The position numbers and the translations under genes are program-made. The notes below the pieces were generated by a model. That model made no database searches. It had not been told where the DNA came from and saw nothing but the letters and a program-made list of their open reading frames with translations. Positions 25,708 through 34,150 of a stretch of DNA of 64,000 bases are shown in pieces (position 1 is the first letter of the stretch; each line of letters starts with the position of its first letter). Source of the DNA: DASSWB01 sp035705495 (GTDB lineage Bacteria; Bacteroidota; Bacteroidia; Flavobacteriales; Flavobacteriaceae); the NCBI GenBank assembly GCA_035705495.1, contig DASSWB010000026.1, forward strand, positions 1-64,000, written 5' to 3'.

Positions 25708-26979
25708 TTAGCGCAATATCGTTTGCTCCCTATCTGGTCCAACAGATACTAGTTTGATCGGCACACCAACTTCTTCTTCAATAAAACTGATGTAATCATT
25801 TAATTCTTTCGGGAATTCTGAAACATCTGTTATTTTGGTCAGATCTTCTTTCCAACCTTTCATTTTTGTATATACGCAAGTAACGTTTTCTGCCTCAATA
25901 TTGTATGGCAAATGCTTGATTTCAGAGCCTTTATGATTATATGCGGTACAGATTTTTAAATTTGAAAAACCACTTAGAACGTCGGCCTTCATCATCATTA
26001 ATTGTGTAACACCATTTATTTCAACTGCATATTTTAAAGCGACAAGATCTAACCAGCCACAACGACGTGGTCTTCCGGTTGTGGCGCCAAATTCGTTTCC
26101 TACACGGCCCATTCTTTTCCCGTCTTCATCATTCAATTCTGACGGAAACGGACCACTTCCAACGCGCGTTGCATAAGCCTTAAAAATACCATAGACTTCC
26201 CCGATTTTATTTGGGGCAATTCCCAAACCGGTACACGCTCCTGCAGCCGTGGTATTGGATGAAGTTACAAAAGGATAAGTCCCAAAATCAATGTCCAAAA
26301 GAGAACCTTGCGCTCCTTCTGCCAGAATTGTTTTCTCTTCTCTTTGCGCCTGAAACAAATATTCTTCGCTATCAATAAACTGCAAAGTTTTGAGCATTTC
26401 CACAGCGCTGAAAAAATCCTTTTCCAATTCTTCCAAACTGTATTGCACGTCCACATTGTAAAAAGCAATCATCGCTTCATGCTTGTTTGCCAAGTGGCGG
26501 TATTTTTCTTTCCAATCCGGAAGTTCGAGGTCACCGACCCTAATTCCGTTTCTTCCGGTTTTATCCATGTAAGTCGGGCCAATTCCTTTAAGGGTGGAGC
26601 CGATTTTTGCTTTGCCTTTGGAAGTTTCGGAAGCAGCATCCAATAAACGATGTGTTGGTAAAATAAGATGCGCTTTTCTGGAAATCAGAAGTTTATTCTG
26701 AAAATCGACATCGTATTTTTTTAGATCTTCCAGCTCTTTTTTGAAAATCACAGGGTCAATAACCACTCCGTTCCCAACGATATTTATCGCGTTTTTGTGA
26801 AAAATTCCAGAGGGTATTGTGTGAAGAACATGTTTTATTCCGTTGAATTCCAAAGTATGTCCGGCATTGGGACCGCCTTGAAATCGCGCAATAATATCAT
26901 AGTTTTTTGTGAGGACATCAACAATTTTCCCTTTTCCTTCATCACCCCATTGTAATCCGAGTAGTAAATCTACCGCCAT
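25708..26979 (-). CDS. purA: Adenylosuccinate synthetase
   Basis: It joins IMP and aspartate using GTP, the first step to AMP. The 423 residues show the GTP-binding WGDEGKGKIVD (about 10-20), GGPNAGHTLEF, the IMP loop STLKGIGPTYMDK (about 128), EGAQGSLLDIDFGTYPFVTS and TGRPRRCGWLDL. Full length with no missing motif. It starts 16 bases after the Fur-family gene, so it belongs to the spoT-fur-purA unit. That links GTP-consuming purine synthesis with the (p)ppGpp enzyme, a known inhibitor relation for PurA. Confidence 0.97.
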   Translation of the reverse strand: MAVDLLLGLQWGDEGKGKIVDVLTKNYDIIARFQGGPNAGHTLEFNGIKHVLHTIPSGIFHKNAINIVGNGVVIDPVIFKKELEDLKKYDVDFQNKLLISRKAHLILPTHRLLDAASETSKGKAKIGSTLKGIGPTYMDKTGRNGIRVGDLELPDWKEKYRHLANKHEAMIAFYNVDVQYSLEELEKDFFSAVEMLKTLQFIDSEEYLFQAQREEKTILAEGAQGSLLDIDFGTYPFVTSSNTTAAGACTGLGIAPNKIGEVYGIFKAYATRVGSGPFPSELNDEDGKRMGRVGNEFGATTGRPRRCGWLDLVALKYAVEINGVTQLMMMKADVLSGFSNLKICTAYNHKGSEIKHLPYNIEAENVTCVYTKMKGWKEDLTKITDVSEFPKELNDYISFIEEEVGVPIKLVSVGPDREQTILR

Positions 26980-26995
26980 GCTAAATTTTTTATAG

Positions 26996-27451
26996 TTATT
27001 CTGTTGCTTTTTTGTTTCCGTAAAAATATAGGGAATGATTCGAAATTTCTATATCAAAAACTTCTTCAATGGTTTTCTTGATACTGTAAATCCTAGGATC
27101 GCAAAATTCAATCACCTCACCAGTGTCTGTCAAAATAATGTGATCGTGGTTTCTGTCGAAAAATGATTTTTCATACTGCGCCTGATTTTTACCAAACTGA
27201 TGTTTTCTAACCAGTGCGCATTCAAGAAGTAATTCAATAGTGTTGTATAAAGTAGCCCGGCTCACCCGATACTTTTTATTTTTCATTTTAATATAAAGCG
27301 ATTCAATATCAAAATGTTCTTCACTTTCATATATCTCTTGTAAAATCGCAAAACGTTCAGGAGTTTTTCTATGGCCGTTTTCTTCTAAAAACTTGGTAAA
27401 CACGTTTTTAACGATTGACTGATGACTATTATCCAAAGTTTGATCGTTCAT
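26996..27451 (-). CDS. Fur-family transcriptional regulator
   Basis: The 151 residues show the Fur layout: a winged helix with the recognition helix VSRATLYNTIELLLE (about residue 65), then HDHIILTDTGEVIEFCDPRI (about 109) and a C-terminal dimerisation part (EISNHSLYFYG). The first CxxC of the structural zinc site in most Fur and PerR proteins is absent (the position reads IILTD) and no C-terminal cysteines follow. Which metal or signal it senses is open. The start is the ATG at 27451; TTG five codons earlier is less likely. It lies 24 bases from spoT and 16 bases from purA. Confidence 0.88.
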   Translation of the reverse strand: MNDQTLDNSHQSIVKNVFTKFLEENGHRKTPERFAILQEIYESEEHFDIESLYIKMKNKKYRVSRATLYNTIELLLECALVRKHQFGKNQAQYEKSFFDRNHDHIILTDTGEVIEFCDPRIYSIKKTIEEVFDIEISNHSLYFYGNKKATE

Positions 27452-27475
27452 AAGTTGTAGGAACAAAGGTACATA

Positions 27476-29683
27476 TTATTCACGGGTTACCTTATCTATA
27501 CCGTTGATTTTTTTAAGGTGTTCCATAAGGGTTTTTAATATGGAATTGTTTTTGACAATGACCGTTATTTTCCCTGTAAAAATGCCGTCGGAACTTTCAA
27601 AATTTATTTTTCGGATATTCACGTTCATGTTGTTCGAAATTTCCCGAGTCACTTCATTCACCAAACCAATGTTGTCAATACCGGTCAAACTGATCACCGA
27701 TTTAAATTCTTCTTGAGACGAATCGATCCATTTTGCGGAAATGATCCGGTACGCAAAATTACTCTGGAGTTGAATCGCGTTTGGGCAATCCTTTTTATGA
27801 ACTTTAATGCCTTCGCTAACGGTCAAAAATCCGAAGACACTGTCGCCAGGAATTGGATTGCAACAATTGGCAAGTTTGTAATCAAATTTTTCTTCTTCTT
27901 TTCCAAAAACAAGCTGATCATAATTTGCCGTTACCTCATCCTTATCAATATCCTCAGCAACATGAGGTTTTCTGATCTTGTTTTTGATGAAACTCATTAA
28001 AGCGTTGCTTCGGGAAGCAGCAAATTCTTTTAATTTGGTATTTTCAATACGACCTATCCCGACTCGATAGAATAAATCCAGACTTGTTTTCAGTTTGAAA
28101 AAAATGACAAGATCGTTCACCGTCTTTTCATTGAACGGAATTTTCTGTGCCTTCAGTTTTCGCCGAAGAATTGCTTTTCCTTCTTCCGCAATTTCCTTTT
28201 TCTCGTCTTTAAGAGACGATTTAATTTTGGCCCTCGCCCTTGCTGTTGTAGCGTAATCCAACCAGTTGGCCGTAGGTTTGCTTTTTTCCGAAGTAATAAT
28301 ATCGACTTGGTCACCGCTCTTTAGCTCGTGACTTAAAGGAACCAGTTTTCCGTTAACGCGGGCACCTCTTGTGTGTAAACCGATTTCTGTATGAATGCTG
28401 AAAGCAAAATCCAGTGGTGTAGCACCTTTGGGCAAGGATTTTAAATCCCCTTGCGGTGTGAAAACGAAGATTTCCTTGGAATATAAATTCAGTTTAAACT
28501 GCTCTACAAAATCGACCGCATTGATTTCTGATCCTTCCAATACTTCTTGAAGTTTGTTGAGCCATTCTTCAAGTCCTTTTTCCTCTTGAACCGAGCCTTG
28601 TTTGTATTTATAATGTGCAGCGTAACCTTTCTCCGCTATTTCGTTCATTCTATCACTCCGGATTTGCACTTCCACCCATCTTCCTTTTGGTCCCATTACG
28701 GTAATATGAAGCGCTTCGTAGCCTGTGGATTTAGGGGAAGAAATCCAGTCTCTTAATCGCGTTGGATTGGGTCGAAAATGATCCGTTACGATTGAATATA
28801 TTTTCCAAGCGATAAATTTTTCATTCGATGCATCCGTATTGTAAATGATTCTTACGGCAAATTTATCATAGACTTCATCAAAACTTACATTCTGATTTTT
28901 CATTTTCCGCCGTATCGAATAAATAGATTTTGGTCTTCCTTTTATATCGTAAGTTAAATCCTCTTTATCCAAAGAATCTTTGATCACCTTGGTAAATTCC
29001 TTTATATAAAGATCTTGTTCCTCTTTACTTTCTTTGATTTTCGTGAAAATTTCGTTGTAAACTTCGGGCTCGGTATATTTTAACCCAAGATCTTCAAGGT
29101 CTGTTTTTATATTGTACAACCCGATACGGTGTGCCAAAGGAGCATAAATATATAAGGTTTCAGAGGCAATTTTTTCCTGTTTGTCCGGTTGCATGGAATC
29201 CATTGTTTGCATGTTGTGCAACCGATCTGCGATTTTTATGATAATTACACGAACGTCATCATTCAACGTAAGTAACATTTTACGGAAGTTTTCGGCTTGA
29301 AGTGAAACGTCTTTATCGTGCTTGAGATGCGAAATTTTTGTGAGTCCGTCAACAATATGGGCGATGGTTTCGCCGAATAATTCCCGAAGATTTTCAAGCG
29401 TGTAAGAAGTATCTTCAACAACATCATGTAACAGGGCAGCAGCGATACAAGTTGCATCCAGACCAATTTCCGATGCGACAATTTTCGCAACGGCGATTGG
29501 ATGGAAAATATAAGCTTCGCCCGATTTACGCCGCTGGCCGTTATGTGCATCAACGGCGGTATCAAAAGCCAAACGAATCAATTTTTTATCTTCTGCGGAA
29601 AGCGTTTGATAACTAATTCGAAGCAATTCTTTGTACTGCCTTGCGATCTCTTTATTTTCTTGCTCTAATGCTGCTTCTGTCAT
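27476..29683 (-). CDS. spoT: Bifunctional (p)ppGpp synthetase/hydrolase
   Basis: This stringent-response enzyme makes and breaks (p)ppGpp. The 735 residues have an HD hydrolase domain with intact HDVVEDT (about 86-92), a synthetase domain (KGRPKSIYSIRRKM, about 250; YEALHITV), a TGS domain (FVFTPQGDLKSLPKGATPLD, about 400), a zinc-finger/helical region (LANCCNPIPGD) and a C-terminal ACT domain. With both catalytic halves intact it is of the Rel/SpoT kind. It is first in a unit with the Fur-family gene and purA. The 197-base upstream gap faces the accessory locus. Confidence 0.95.
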   Translation of the reverse strand: MTEAALEQENKEIARQYKELLRISYQTLSAEDKKLIRLAFDTAVDAHNGQRRKSGEAYIFHPIAVAKIVASEIGLDATCIAAALLHDVVEDTSYTLENLRELFGETIAHIVDGLTKISHLKHDKDVSLQAENFRKMLLTLNDDVRVIIIKIADRLHNMQTMDSMQPDKQEKIASETLYIYAPLAHRIGLYNIKTDLEDLGLKYTEPEVYNEIFTKIKESKEEQDLYIKEFTKVIKDSLDKEDLTYDIKGRPKSIYSIRRKMKNQNVSFDEVYDKFAVRIIYNTDASNEKFIAWKIYSIVTDHFRPNPTRLRDWISSPKSTGYEALHITVMGPKGRWVEVQIRSDRMNEIAEKGYAAHYKYKQGSVQEEKGLEEWLNKLQEVLEGSEINAVDFVEQFKLNLYSKEIFVFTPQGDLKSLPKGATPLDFAFSIHTEIGLHTRGARVNGKLVPLSHELKSGDQVDIITSEKSKPTANWLDYATTARARAKIKSSLKDEKKEIAEEGKAILRRKLKAQKIPFNEKTVNDLVIFFKLKTSLDLFYRVGIGRIENTKLKEFAASRSNALMSFIKNKIRKPHVAEDIDKDEVTANYDQLVFGKEEEKFDYKLANCCNPIPGDSVFGFLTVSEGIKVHKKDCPNAIQLQSNFAYRIISAKWIDSSQEEFKSVISLTGIDNIGLVNEVTREISNNMNVNIRKINFESSDGIFTGKITVIVKNNSILKTLMEHLKKINGIDKVTRE

Positions 29684-29836
29684 GAAATAAAAATAGTATT
29701 TCCAATCTTATAAAGCAACAAGAATTATACTTCAAGATTTTTTTATTCTTTGAAAAAGTGTTGAGGTTAATATTTCAAAATAAAAAAAGTTACGGTGTTA
29801 AAAATGCTAAAGTTTTATTAAACTGAGCTTCCGCTG

Positions 29837-29860
29837 AAGTTAAATTTTTAACTTTTTTTT
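29837..29860 (+). terminator. AT-rich inverted repeat with T-run before the accessory locus
   Basis: AAGTTAAA (29837-29844) and TTTAACTT (29847-29854) form a perfect 8-bp stem followed by a T-run, 20 bases before the ATG at 29881. As no plus-strand gene precedes it, it would act as an attenuator or be a relic. Pairing is only A/T apart from one G/C, so it is weak. The rest of the 197-base gap between spoT and 29881 shows no other clear feature. Confidence 0.3.
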
Positions 29861-29880
29861 GGAATTTTTAAAATAGACCC

Positions 29881-31627
29881 ATGAAACCCATTAAATTTCT
29901 GATTGCGCTTACCACAATTTCGCTCCTGATTAGTTGCGAATATGAAGAGGATGTTGAAACAAATATGAGTGGAGTATCTTTGGAAGAATACAGCGTTACC
30001 AATATGAATGGAAAACAGATCCAGATGAATGCTGCACTTGTAGAAAAGTTGAGGTTGTTTAGGAATACACCTATGTTAACTGGAAAAATTGGTGATACAA
30101 TCTCGGTTTCCATTGATACTACATTTGCAAAATATGTTGAAAGTAAAGATGGATTATATCATTCCTATACTTTTTCGTCATTAAATGATAGATATAAGAA
30201 TATTTTGTTTTCCCAAAAAAGAGATGGTACGTATGGAACTTTTTTAGTAGAATATAATTTAACTCCAGAACAGAAAAAGTCGCTCTTGTTAGGTGAGGAA
30301 ATTTTTTTTACTAATGAAGTAAAAACCACTGCTATAGAATTTACCGGTGGAAATCTCGAGATGGCAGTGAAAATGAGCGCCTGTATCGACGTTGCTTGGA
30401 CATTCACACCAGGAGAACCTTGCGTTGCCGGATTTTATTTTGGTGATCCCCGTTGTACACATACTTCAGGACCTGATGCGCCAACACCTGGGCAAATGGT
30501 AATGACAGTTACAAACAACTGGTGGCGGTGGAAGCGTCAATTTTGGCTCATTACCTAACTCAAATCCTCCAAGCGGAGGGGGTATTTATACAGACATTAA
30601 TTCCACCTTTAATCCAGTTACCACCTACACCATGCCACCCGCCGTAAGCAGAAGGAAAATTTTCTTCATGAATTTAAATCCAGATCAGTTGGCATGTTTC
30701 AATAATACCACAACCACAGGTTCTGGGTTGACTCCTCAAGATTCACTTCAAGTGATGAATTTTTTGGAGAACAGTTTGTTGGAAAATGGTTTGATTGCAG
30801 ATTCTTCTATTTATCCTGGTGATGCCTCGGGTTTTGCTGCGGAAGCTATTACGACTATTTGTGAGGATGGTGAAGTGGATTGGGAGGAGCAGGTGATTCT
30901 AGATGATTCTTTTACTCAAAACGACTGCCTGTATGGAATTTACCAGCAAATGGGTGAGGCGCCAATATTCAACGGCTACTTACAAAGTTTTGATAGTGAT
31001 GGTTCTGTGGCAGATTTGAAGTTTAAAGCTGATAGCAACTTTGCGACAAATAGGGAAACAAAATATCATAATGCTATGGCAATAACGGATCCTCCATTGA
31101 ATTCCGTTTTAATTAATATTACTTTTAACACTGATGTAACCACTACAGGAAATATTCTAGATAAACCTGATGTTTTCAAAGCTGTATCGCTTATACACGA
31201 GATTTTACATGCTGAAATGTATAGAAAAATGTTGGATGCAGTGAGAGCCGCTGAAATAAGCGGAAATAGTTTAGATTGGGCCAATTGGACCAGCGAGGAG
31301 TTTTATAACGATTTTTTGGATAGTTTAGAAAATAAATATTTTGGAATATTTGATTACTTTACAAGGTATAAATATGGCATACCTGTTGGGAGTAACCCTA
31401 ACGATTACCAACACCAACAGCTGGCAGAACATTATCGGGACATAGTAAAGCAAGCATTAACAGAATATGATCCTAATCTCACAGAGGCACAAAAAGAAGC
31501 ACTTTCGTGGATTGGTTTAAATAGCGCAGATATTGTGGCTTGGCAAAATTTAACACCAATAGACCAACAAATAATAAACAACAACATAGAAAACATGAAA
31601 AACAACTTAGAAAATGGATGCAATTAA
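29881..31627 (+). pseudogene. HExxH lipoprotein with a single-base frameshift
   Basis: Two frames join into one protein. Part 1 (29881 to about 30516) starts with a lipobox signal (SLLISC) and runs 210 residues. A +1 shift inside 30511-30520 breaks it (the frame then ends at 30558). Part 2 continues in the next frame (TGGGGSVNFGSLPN onward) to 31627. Part 2 holds HEILH (zincin-like HExxH) about 150 codons before its end, then a 130-residue helical tail (DYFTRYKYGIP, EALSWIGL). Removing one base restores about 580 residues. It could be a real broken gene or a sequencing error. The end overlaps the next gene by 14 bases. Peptidase activity is only inferred. Confidence 0.75.
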
Positions 31628-32060
31628 AAAAACTGCTTTTGTCGCTTTGTTTATCCCTTGGCTGATCTTTTCACAGAAAGAAAACGGAACATTGTATCCA
31701 AAAGATACGATTTATATCCAATATGTACACACACAACAAAATAATGATTGGAATGCAAAATTTAAAAGAAACTATCGAGGAGAATTTGGGATTTTCTTCA
31801 ATATCGAAAGTAGTAGTGGAGACATAGCACTATTTTATTCTTTTAAGAAAAAAGCAGATACTTTATGTATAGAGTACTTGAACAATTTTCATTTATCCAG
31901 CTTGGAAGAGATTAATGAAAAGAGGAACGAATGGATTTTTAACAACAAACGGCCTCCTGCAGATAGAAACGGAGTCTTTCAAACTTATGTTGTCGAAATA
32001 ATCTCGAACAATAAATTTGTAAAATATCCTGTGATATGGCGAAATGAGGGAAAGTATTGA
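31614..32060 (+). CDS. Small exported protein, candidate immunity protein 1
   Basis: The 148 residues begin with a signal peptide (FIPWLIFSQ). The mature part starts KDTIYIQYVH and is beta-rich. It starts inside the end of the HExxH gene (14-base overlap), so the two are translated together. The layout, exported effector followed by a small exported partner, is that of effector/immunity pairs. No known family is recognised. Segments such as DTIYI and the spacing of the C-terminal part resemble the proteins at 32930 and 34151, a weak similarity seen by eye. Confidence 0.7.
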   Translation: MDAIKKTAFVALFIPWLIFSQKENGTLYPKDTIYIQYVHTQQNNDWNAKFKRNYRGEFGIFFNIESSSGDIALFYSFKKKADTLCIEYLNNFHLSSLEEINEKRNEWIFNNKRPPADRNGVFQTYVVEIISNNKFVKYPVIWRNEGKY

Positions 32061-32372
32061 TTACTGATTGGTCTCATTCTTTTTGCTGTCAATAGCTTCT
32101 CCTTAACTACCTATCAACAACAATTGGCAGATTTTATTTATAATAACCATGAATGGAATAGTGAAAATTCAAATTTCGTCAGTCAAATGCAATTATATTT
32201 TGGTGTAAATTGGAAAGAAAAAACTGCGGAGGCTTGTAGTTGGATAGGTCTTACAGAAACAGATCAATATTACGATTTTGTAAATGGATTATCTGCGGCT
32301 GAAGCATTAGGTTTCGATCAAATATCCAGACAAAAAATGTTCATTAATGATGCCAATTCAAATTGTAATTAG
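32061..32372 (+). pseudogene. Orphan C-terminal fragment of a second HExxH-type protein
   Basis: The frame is open from the stop at 32058-32060 to 32372 but lacks an ATG at a sensible place; a TTG at 32124 is possible. It reads TTYQQQLADF, then TAEACSWIGL, and ends NDANSNCN. The C-terminal end of the HExxH protein reads NDYQHQQLAE, EALSWIGL and ends LENGCN, in the same order and spacing. It is therefore a diverged C-terminal copy without the lipobox, N-terminal part or HExxH. Displaced effector tails of this kind are typical of polymorphic toxin loci. Confidence 0.6.
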
Positions 32373-32373
32373 T

Positions 32374-32883
32374 ATGAAAAATCTTTATATATTTTTCTTA
32401 ATAAGTTTTGGTCTCAATTTTTCTCAAAATAATATTGGTCCAGTAGATAAGAAAGGATATGATTTGTATATCGTTTATGAAGAATTAGATAAAATTTTCA
32501 CAAAACCTATAGACACTACAGATGAAAATTTACACTATAGTGTTTATACCTTAAGAATCCCTAACCAAAATAATCCAAGGTTTGTATTTAATTTTAAAGA
32601 TAAGGATAGTCTAGAGTTGGGCTATACCCTAAAGGGAGGCAATGGTACGGACTTTGATTTTAATTTTTCTCACAATAGTAAAGAACATGAAAAGTTTTAT
32701 ATTGAAAAAAATAAACACTTAGAGAATCAAATATCTATAAATCATATTTTGGCTTCTAATCTTAAAGTATTCGAGAGAGTATTAGAAAAGGCTAATATAA
32801 TATATATATTGGAGGTAGTTGATGAAGAAAGTTTCGAATACATAGCAAGAGAAGTGAGTTATTCAAAGGATATTAAGCTATGA
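32374..32883 (+). CDS. Small exported protein A, candidate immunity protein 2
   Basis: The 169 residues start at the ATG at 32374, one base after the previous frame ends. It has a clean signal peptide (LISFGLNFSQ). The mature part is charged and beta-rich (YDLYIVYEELDKIF). No family is recognised. A truncated copy of its first third lies at 34641-34746. Directly after its stop, in the same frame, come 19 codons matching the C-terminal end of the 34151 protein, so its 3' border is a recombination joint. Confidence 0.72.
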   Translation: MKNLYIFFLISFGLNFSQNNIGPVDKKGYDLYIVYEELDKIFTKPIDTTDENLHYSVYTLRIPNQNNPRFVFNFKDKDSLELGYTLKGGNGTDFDFNFSHNSKEHEKFYIEKNKHLENQISINHILASNLKVFERVLEKANIIYILEVVDEESFEYIAREVSYSKDIKL

Positions 32884-32943
32884 TTTATTAAGGGCACAAG
32901 AAAGAATATTATACCAACTGATTTATCATTTGATAATAGGTGA
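32884..32943 (+). pseudogene. Remnant of the 3' end of a 34151-type gene
   Basis: Read in the frame following the TGA of the previous gene, these codons give GTRKNIIPTDLSFDNR then a stop. The 34151 protein ends GTRKNIIPTDLSFDNKG. The rest of the gene is missing. It marks an in-frame join between a protein A gene and the tail of another family member. Confidence 0.7.
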
Positions 32944-32990
32944 TAGCCGCTCAATTCTAATTGATTCACGTATAAAAAATCTGATATTTA
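32892..32990 (+). repeat. Direct repeat, copy 1 (gene end plus next gene start)
   Basis: This covers the last 16 codons of a 34151-type gene, its stop and the start of the following signal-peptide gene. It aligns with 34561-34660; the first 45 bases differ at only a few positions, and ATTGATTCACGT is shared near the end. Copy 2 has the same order of parts. Confidence 0.7.
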
Positions 32991-33472
32991 TTATTGCGTT
33001 CTTGTTTTCTATAAATGTTTTTTCTCAAGAAAAGCAGAATGTGTATCAGGATATTTATATCATGACAAATTACTTTACTCAGGATTTTTTGGGATATAAA
33101 GCCTATTTTGATATTAAAAGTACAGATTTAAGATTCACGCATGACACTTATTTTTTCAGGATAGACTTTCCGGATATTGATTATAGTAGCCTCTATAGTT
33201 TGGGAAAACCTGTGAATATAGATTCGATAGAGGTGATGGAGCCTAAGCAGTTTTTTTACAATAAATCAAATAATTTTATTCACACAGAACTAAGTCTTTG
33301 GGAAAAAGAAAACAACACACGAATTTTTATCGTTGCTGAAATTCCTTCAAGTCGATTAAGAAGACAGGCGGATAAATCAAAAAAGCACATGATTTGGGAC
33401 GTGGACTATGTTGGGACGATGAAAGAATTCTATCAAATGCTGATGACAAAAGGTTTGTTATCGGGAGATTGA
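32930..33472 (+). CDS. Small exported protein with eroded start, candidate immunity protein 3
   Basis: The frame has a good signal peptide (FIIAFLFSINVFSQ), but where ATG-AAA-AAT-CTT is found in protein A, the bases read ATA-AAA-AAT-CTG. The only upstream start is TTG at 32930, inside the remnant before it. The mature part (about 140 residues) shares the order NIDSIEV, HTELSLWEKE, IFIVAE with the 34151 protein (DLDSIHF, HNELSLIKE, IFIIGR), so these are paralogues. It may be poorly expressed or dead. Confidence 0.6.
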   Translation: MIIGDSRSILIDSRIKNLIFIIAFLFSINVFSQEKQNVYQDIYIMTNYFTQDFLGYKAYFDIKSTDLRFTHDTYFFRIDFPDIDYSSLYSLGKPVNIDSIEVMEPKQFFYNKSNNFIHTELSLWEKENNTRIFIVAEIPSSRLRRQADKSKKHMIWDVDYVGTMKEFYQMLMTKGLLSGD

Positions 33473-33500
33473 AAAATATCCCCAGAAGATTTGAATAAAA

Positions 33501-33623
33501 ATGAAAAACGTATATTTTCTGTTAATCGTAATATTGCTGTCTTGTGAAGTTGTTTCACAACAAACCAGATTAAGTATTTTGGATATTATAGAAGCTTTTC
33601 ACGATAATAACCCAGACTGTTAA
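33501..33623 (+). CDS. 40-residue signal-peptide mini-gene, probable remnant
   Basis: ATG at 33501, TAA at 33621. The product is a signal peptide (LIVILLSCEVVSQ) and then about 20 residues ending AFHDNNPDC. The end recalls the Asn/Cys-rich ends of the HExxH protein (ENGCN) and of the orphan tail (SNCN). It looks like a signal sequence joined to the last codons of an effector. It starts 28 bases after the previous stop and ends 2 bases before the next ATG. Confidence 0.45.
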   Translation: MKNVYFLLIVILLSCEVVSQQTRLSILDIIEAFHDNNPDC

Positions 33624-33625
33624 TT

Positions 33626-34081
33626 ATGAAATACAAATTGTACATATTATTTTTCATGTTTTGTTTACAAAAAGGCTTAGCTCAAAAAAAACCGCAGCTT
33701 TGTATATGCTTTACTGAAAAAACAAAATATATTGAAGTCAATACCAGTGAAGATTCCACAAAAACCAGTTTTACAATTGTTAGAGGAGGATTTGAAACGA
33801 AAGAAAAAAGAAAAAAAAATTTAGAAAATTATCAAGCGGGGCCTCCTTCGGCATCGGGGCAACCCAGTTTTACTATTAATTACTATACGTCAAAAAGACC
33901 AGAAAGAATTGATTTGATAAACTCCAATGATGAGTGCGAATTCTTCATTACATTAGATCAGTTCCGTCAAAAAGAATTTGGCTTTCCAAAGGGAATAGGA
34001 GGCTCTCAAGTAATTTTTTTGAAAAAACTCCCTGATGGCTCATTTTTAAAATGGAATCCTATACTAATGGCACGCGAATAA
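33626..34081 (+). CDS. Small exported protein, candidate immunity protein 4
   Basis: The 151 residues start with a signal peptide (CLQKGLAQ). The mature part is basic with two cysteines early (LCICF) and a Gly/Pro/Ser stretch (QAGPPSASGQPSF) in the middle. It lacks the SIxF and HxELSL landmarks of the 32930/34151 pair, so it belongs to a different family. Only 2 bases separate it from the mini-gene upstream. Function unknown; position suggests an immunity or accessory role. Confidence 0.7.
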   Translation: MKYKLYILFFMFCLQKGLAQKKPQLCICFTEKTKYIEVNTSEDSTKTSFTIVRGGFETKEKRKKNLENYQAGPPSASGQPSFTINYYTSKRPERIDLINSNDECEFFITLDQFRQKEFGFPKGIGGSQVIFLKKLPDGSFLKWNPILMARE

Positions 34082-34150
34082 AACTGATTAATCTTTTGAA
34101 TGTAAGGATAAATTCAACATTAGTTTTAATGATAAAGAAAGTAGGTTATT

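Noticed and set aside
29881..31627. Programmed +1 ribosomal frameshift as the explanation for the split frame
   Set aside because: No known slippery site, stop-codon-stall signal or downstream pseudoknot is visible at the joint; a single-base insertion is simpler.
33501..33623. Spacer-like AT-rich short units that might suggest a CRISPR array in the accessory locus
   Set aside because: The repeats there are long, diverged and coding-derived; there is no regular repeat-spacer pattern and no cas gene.
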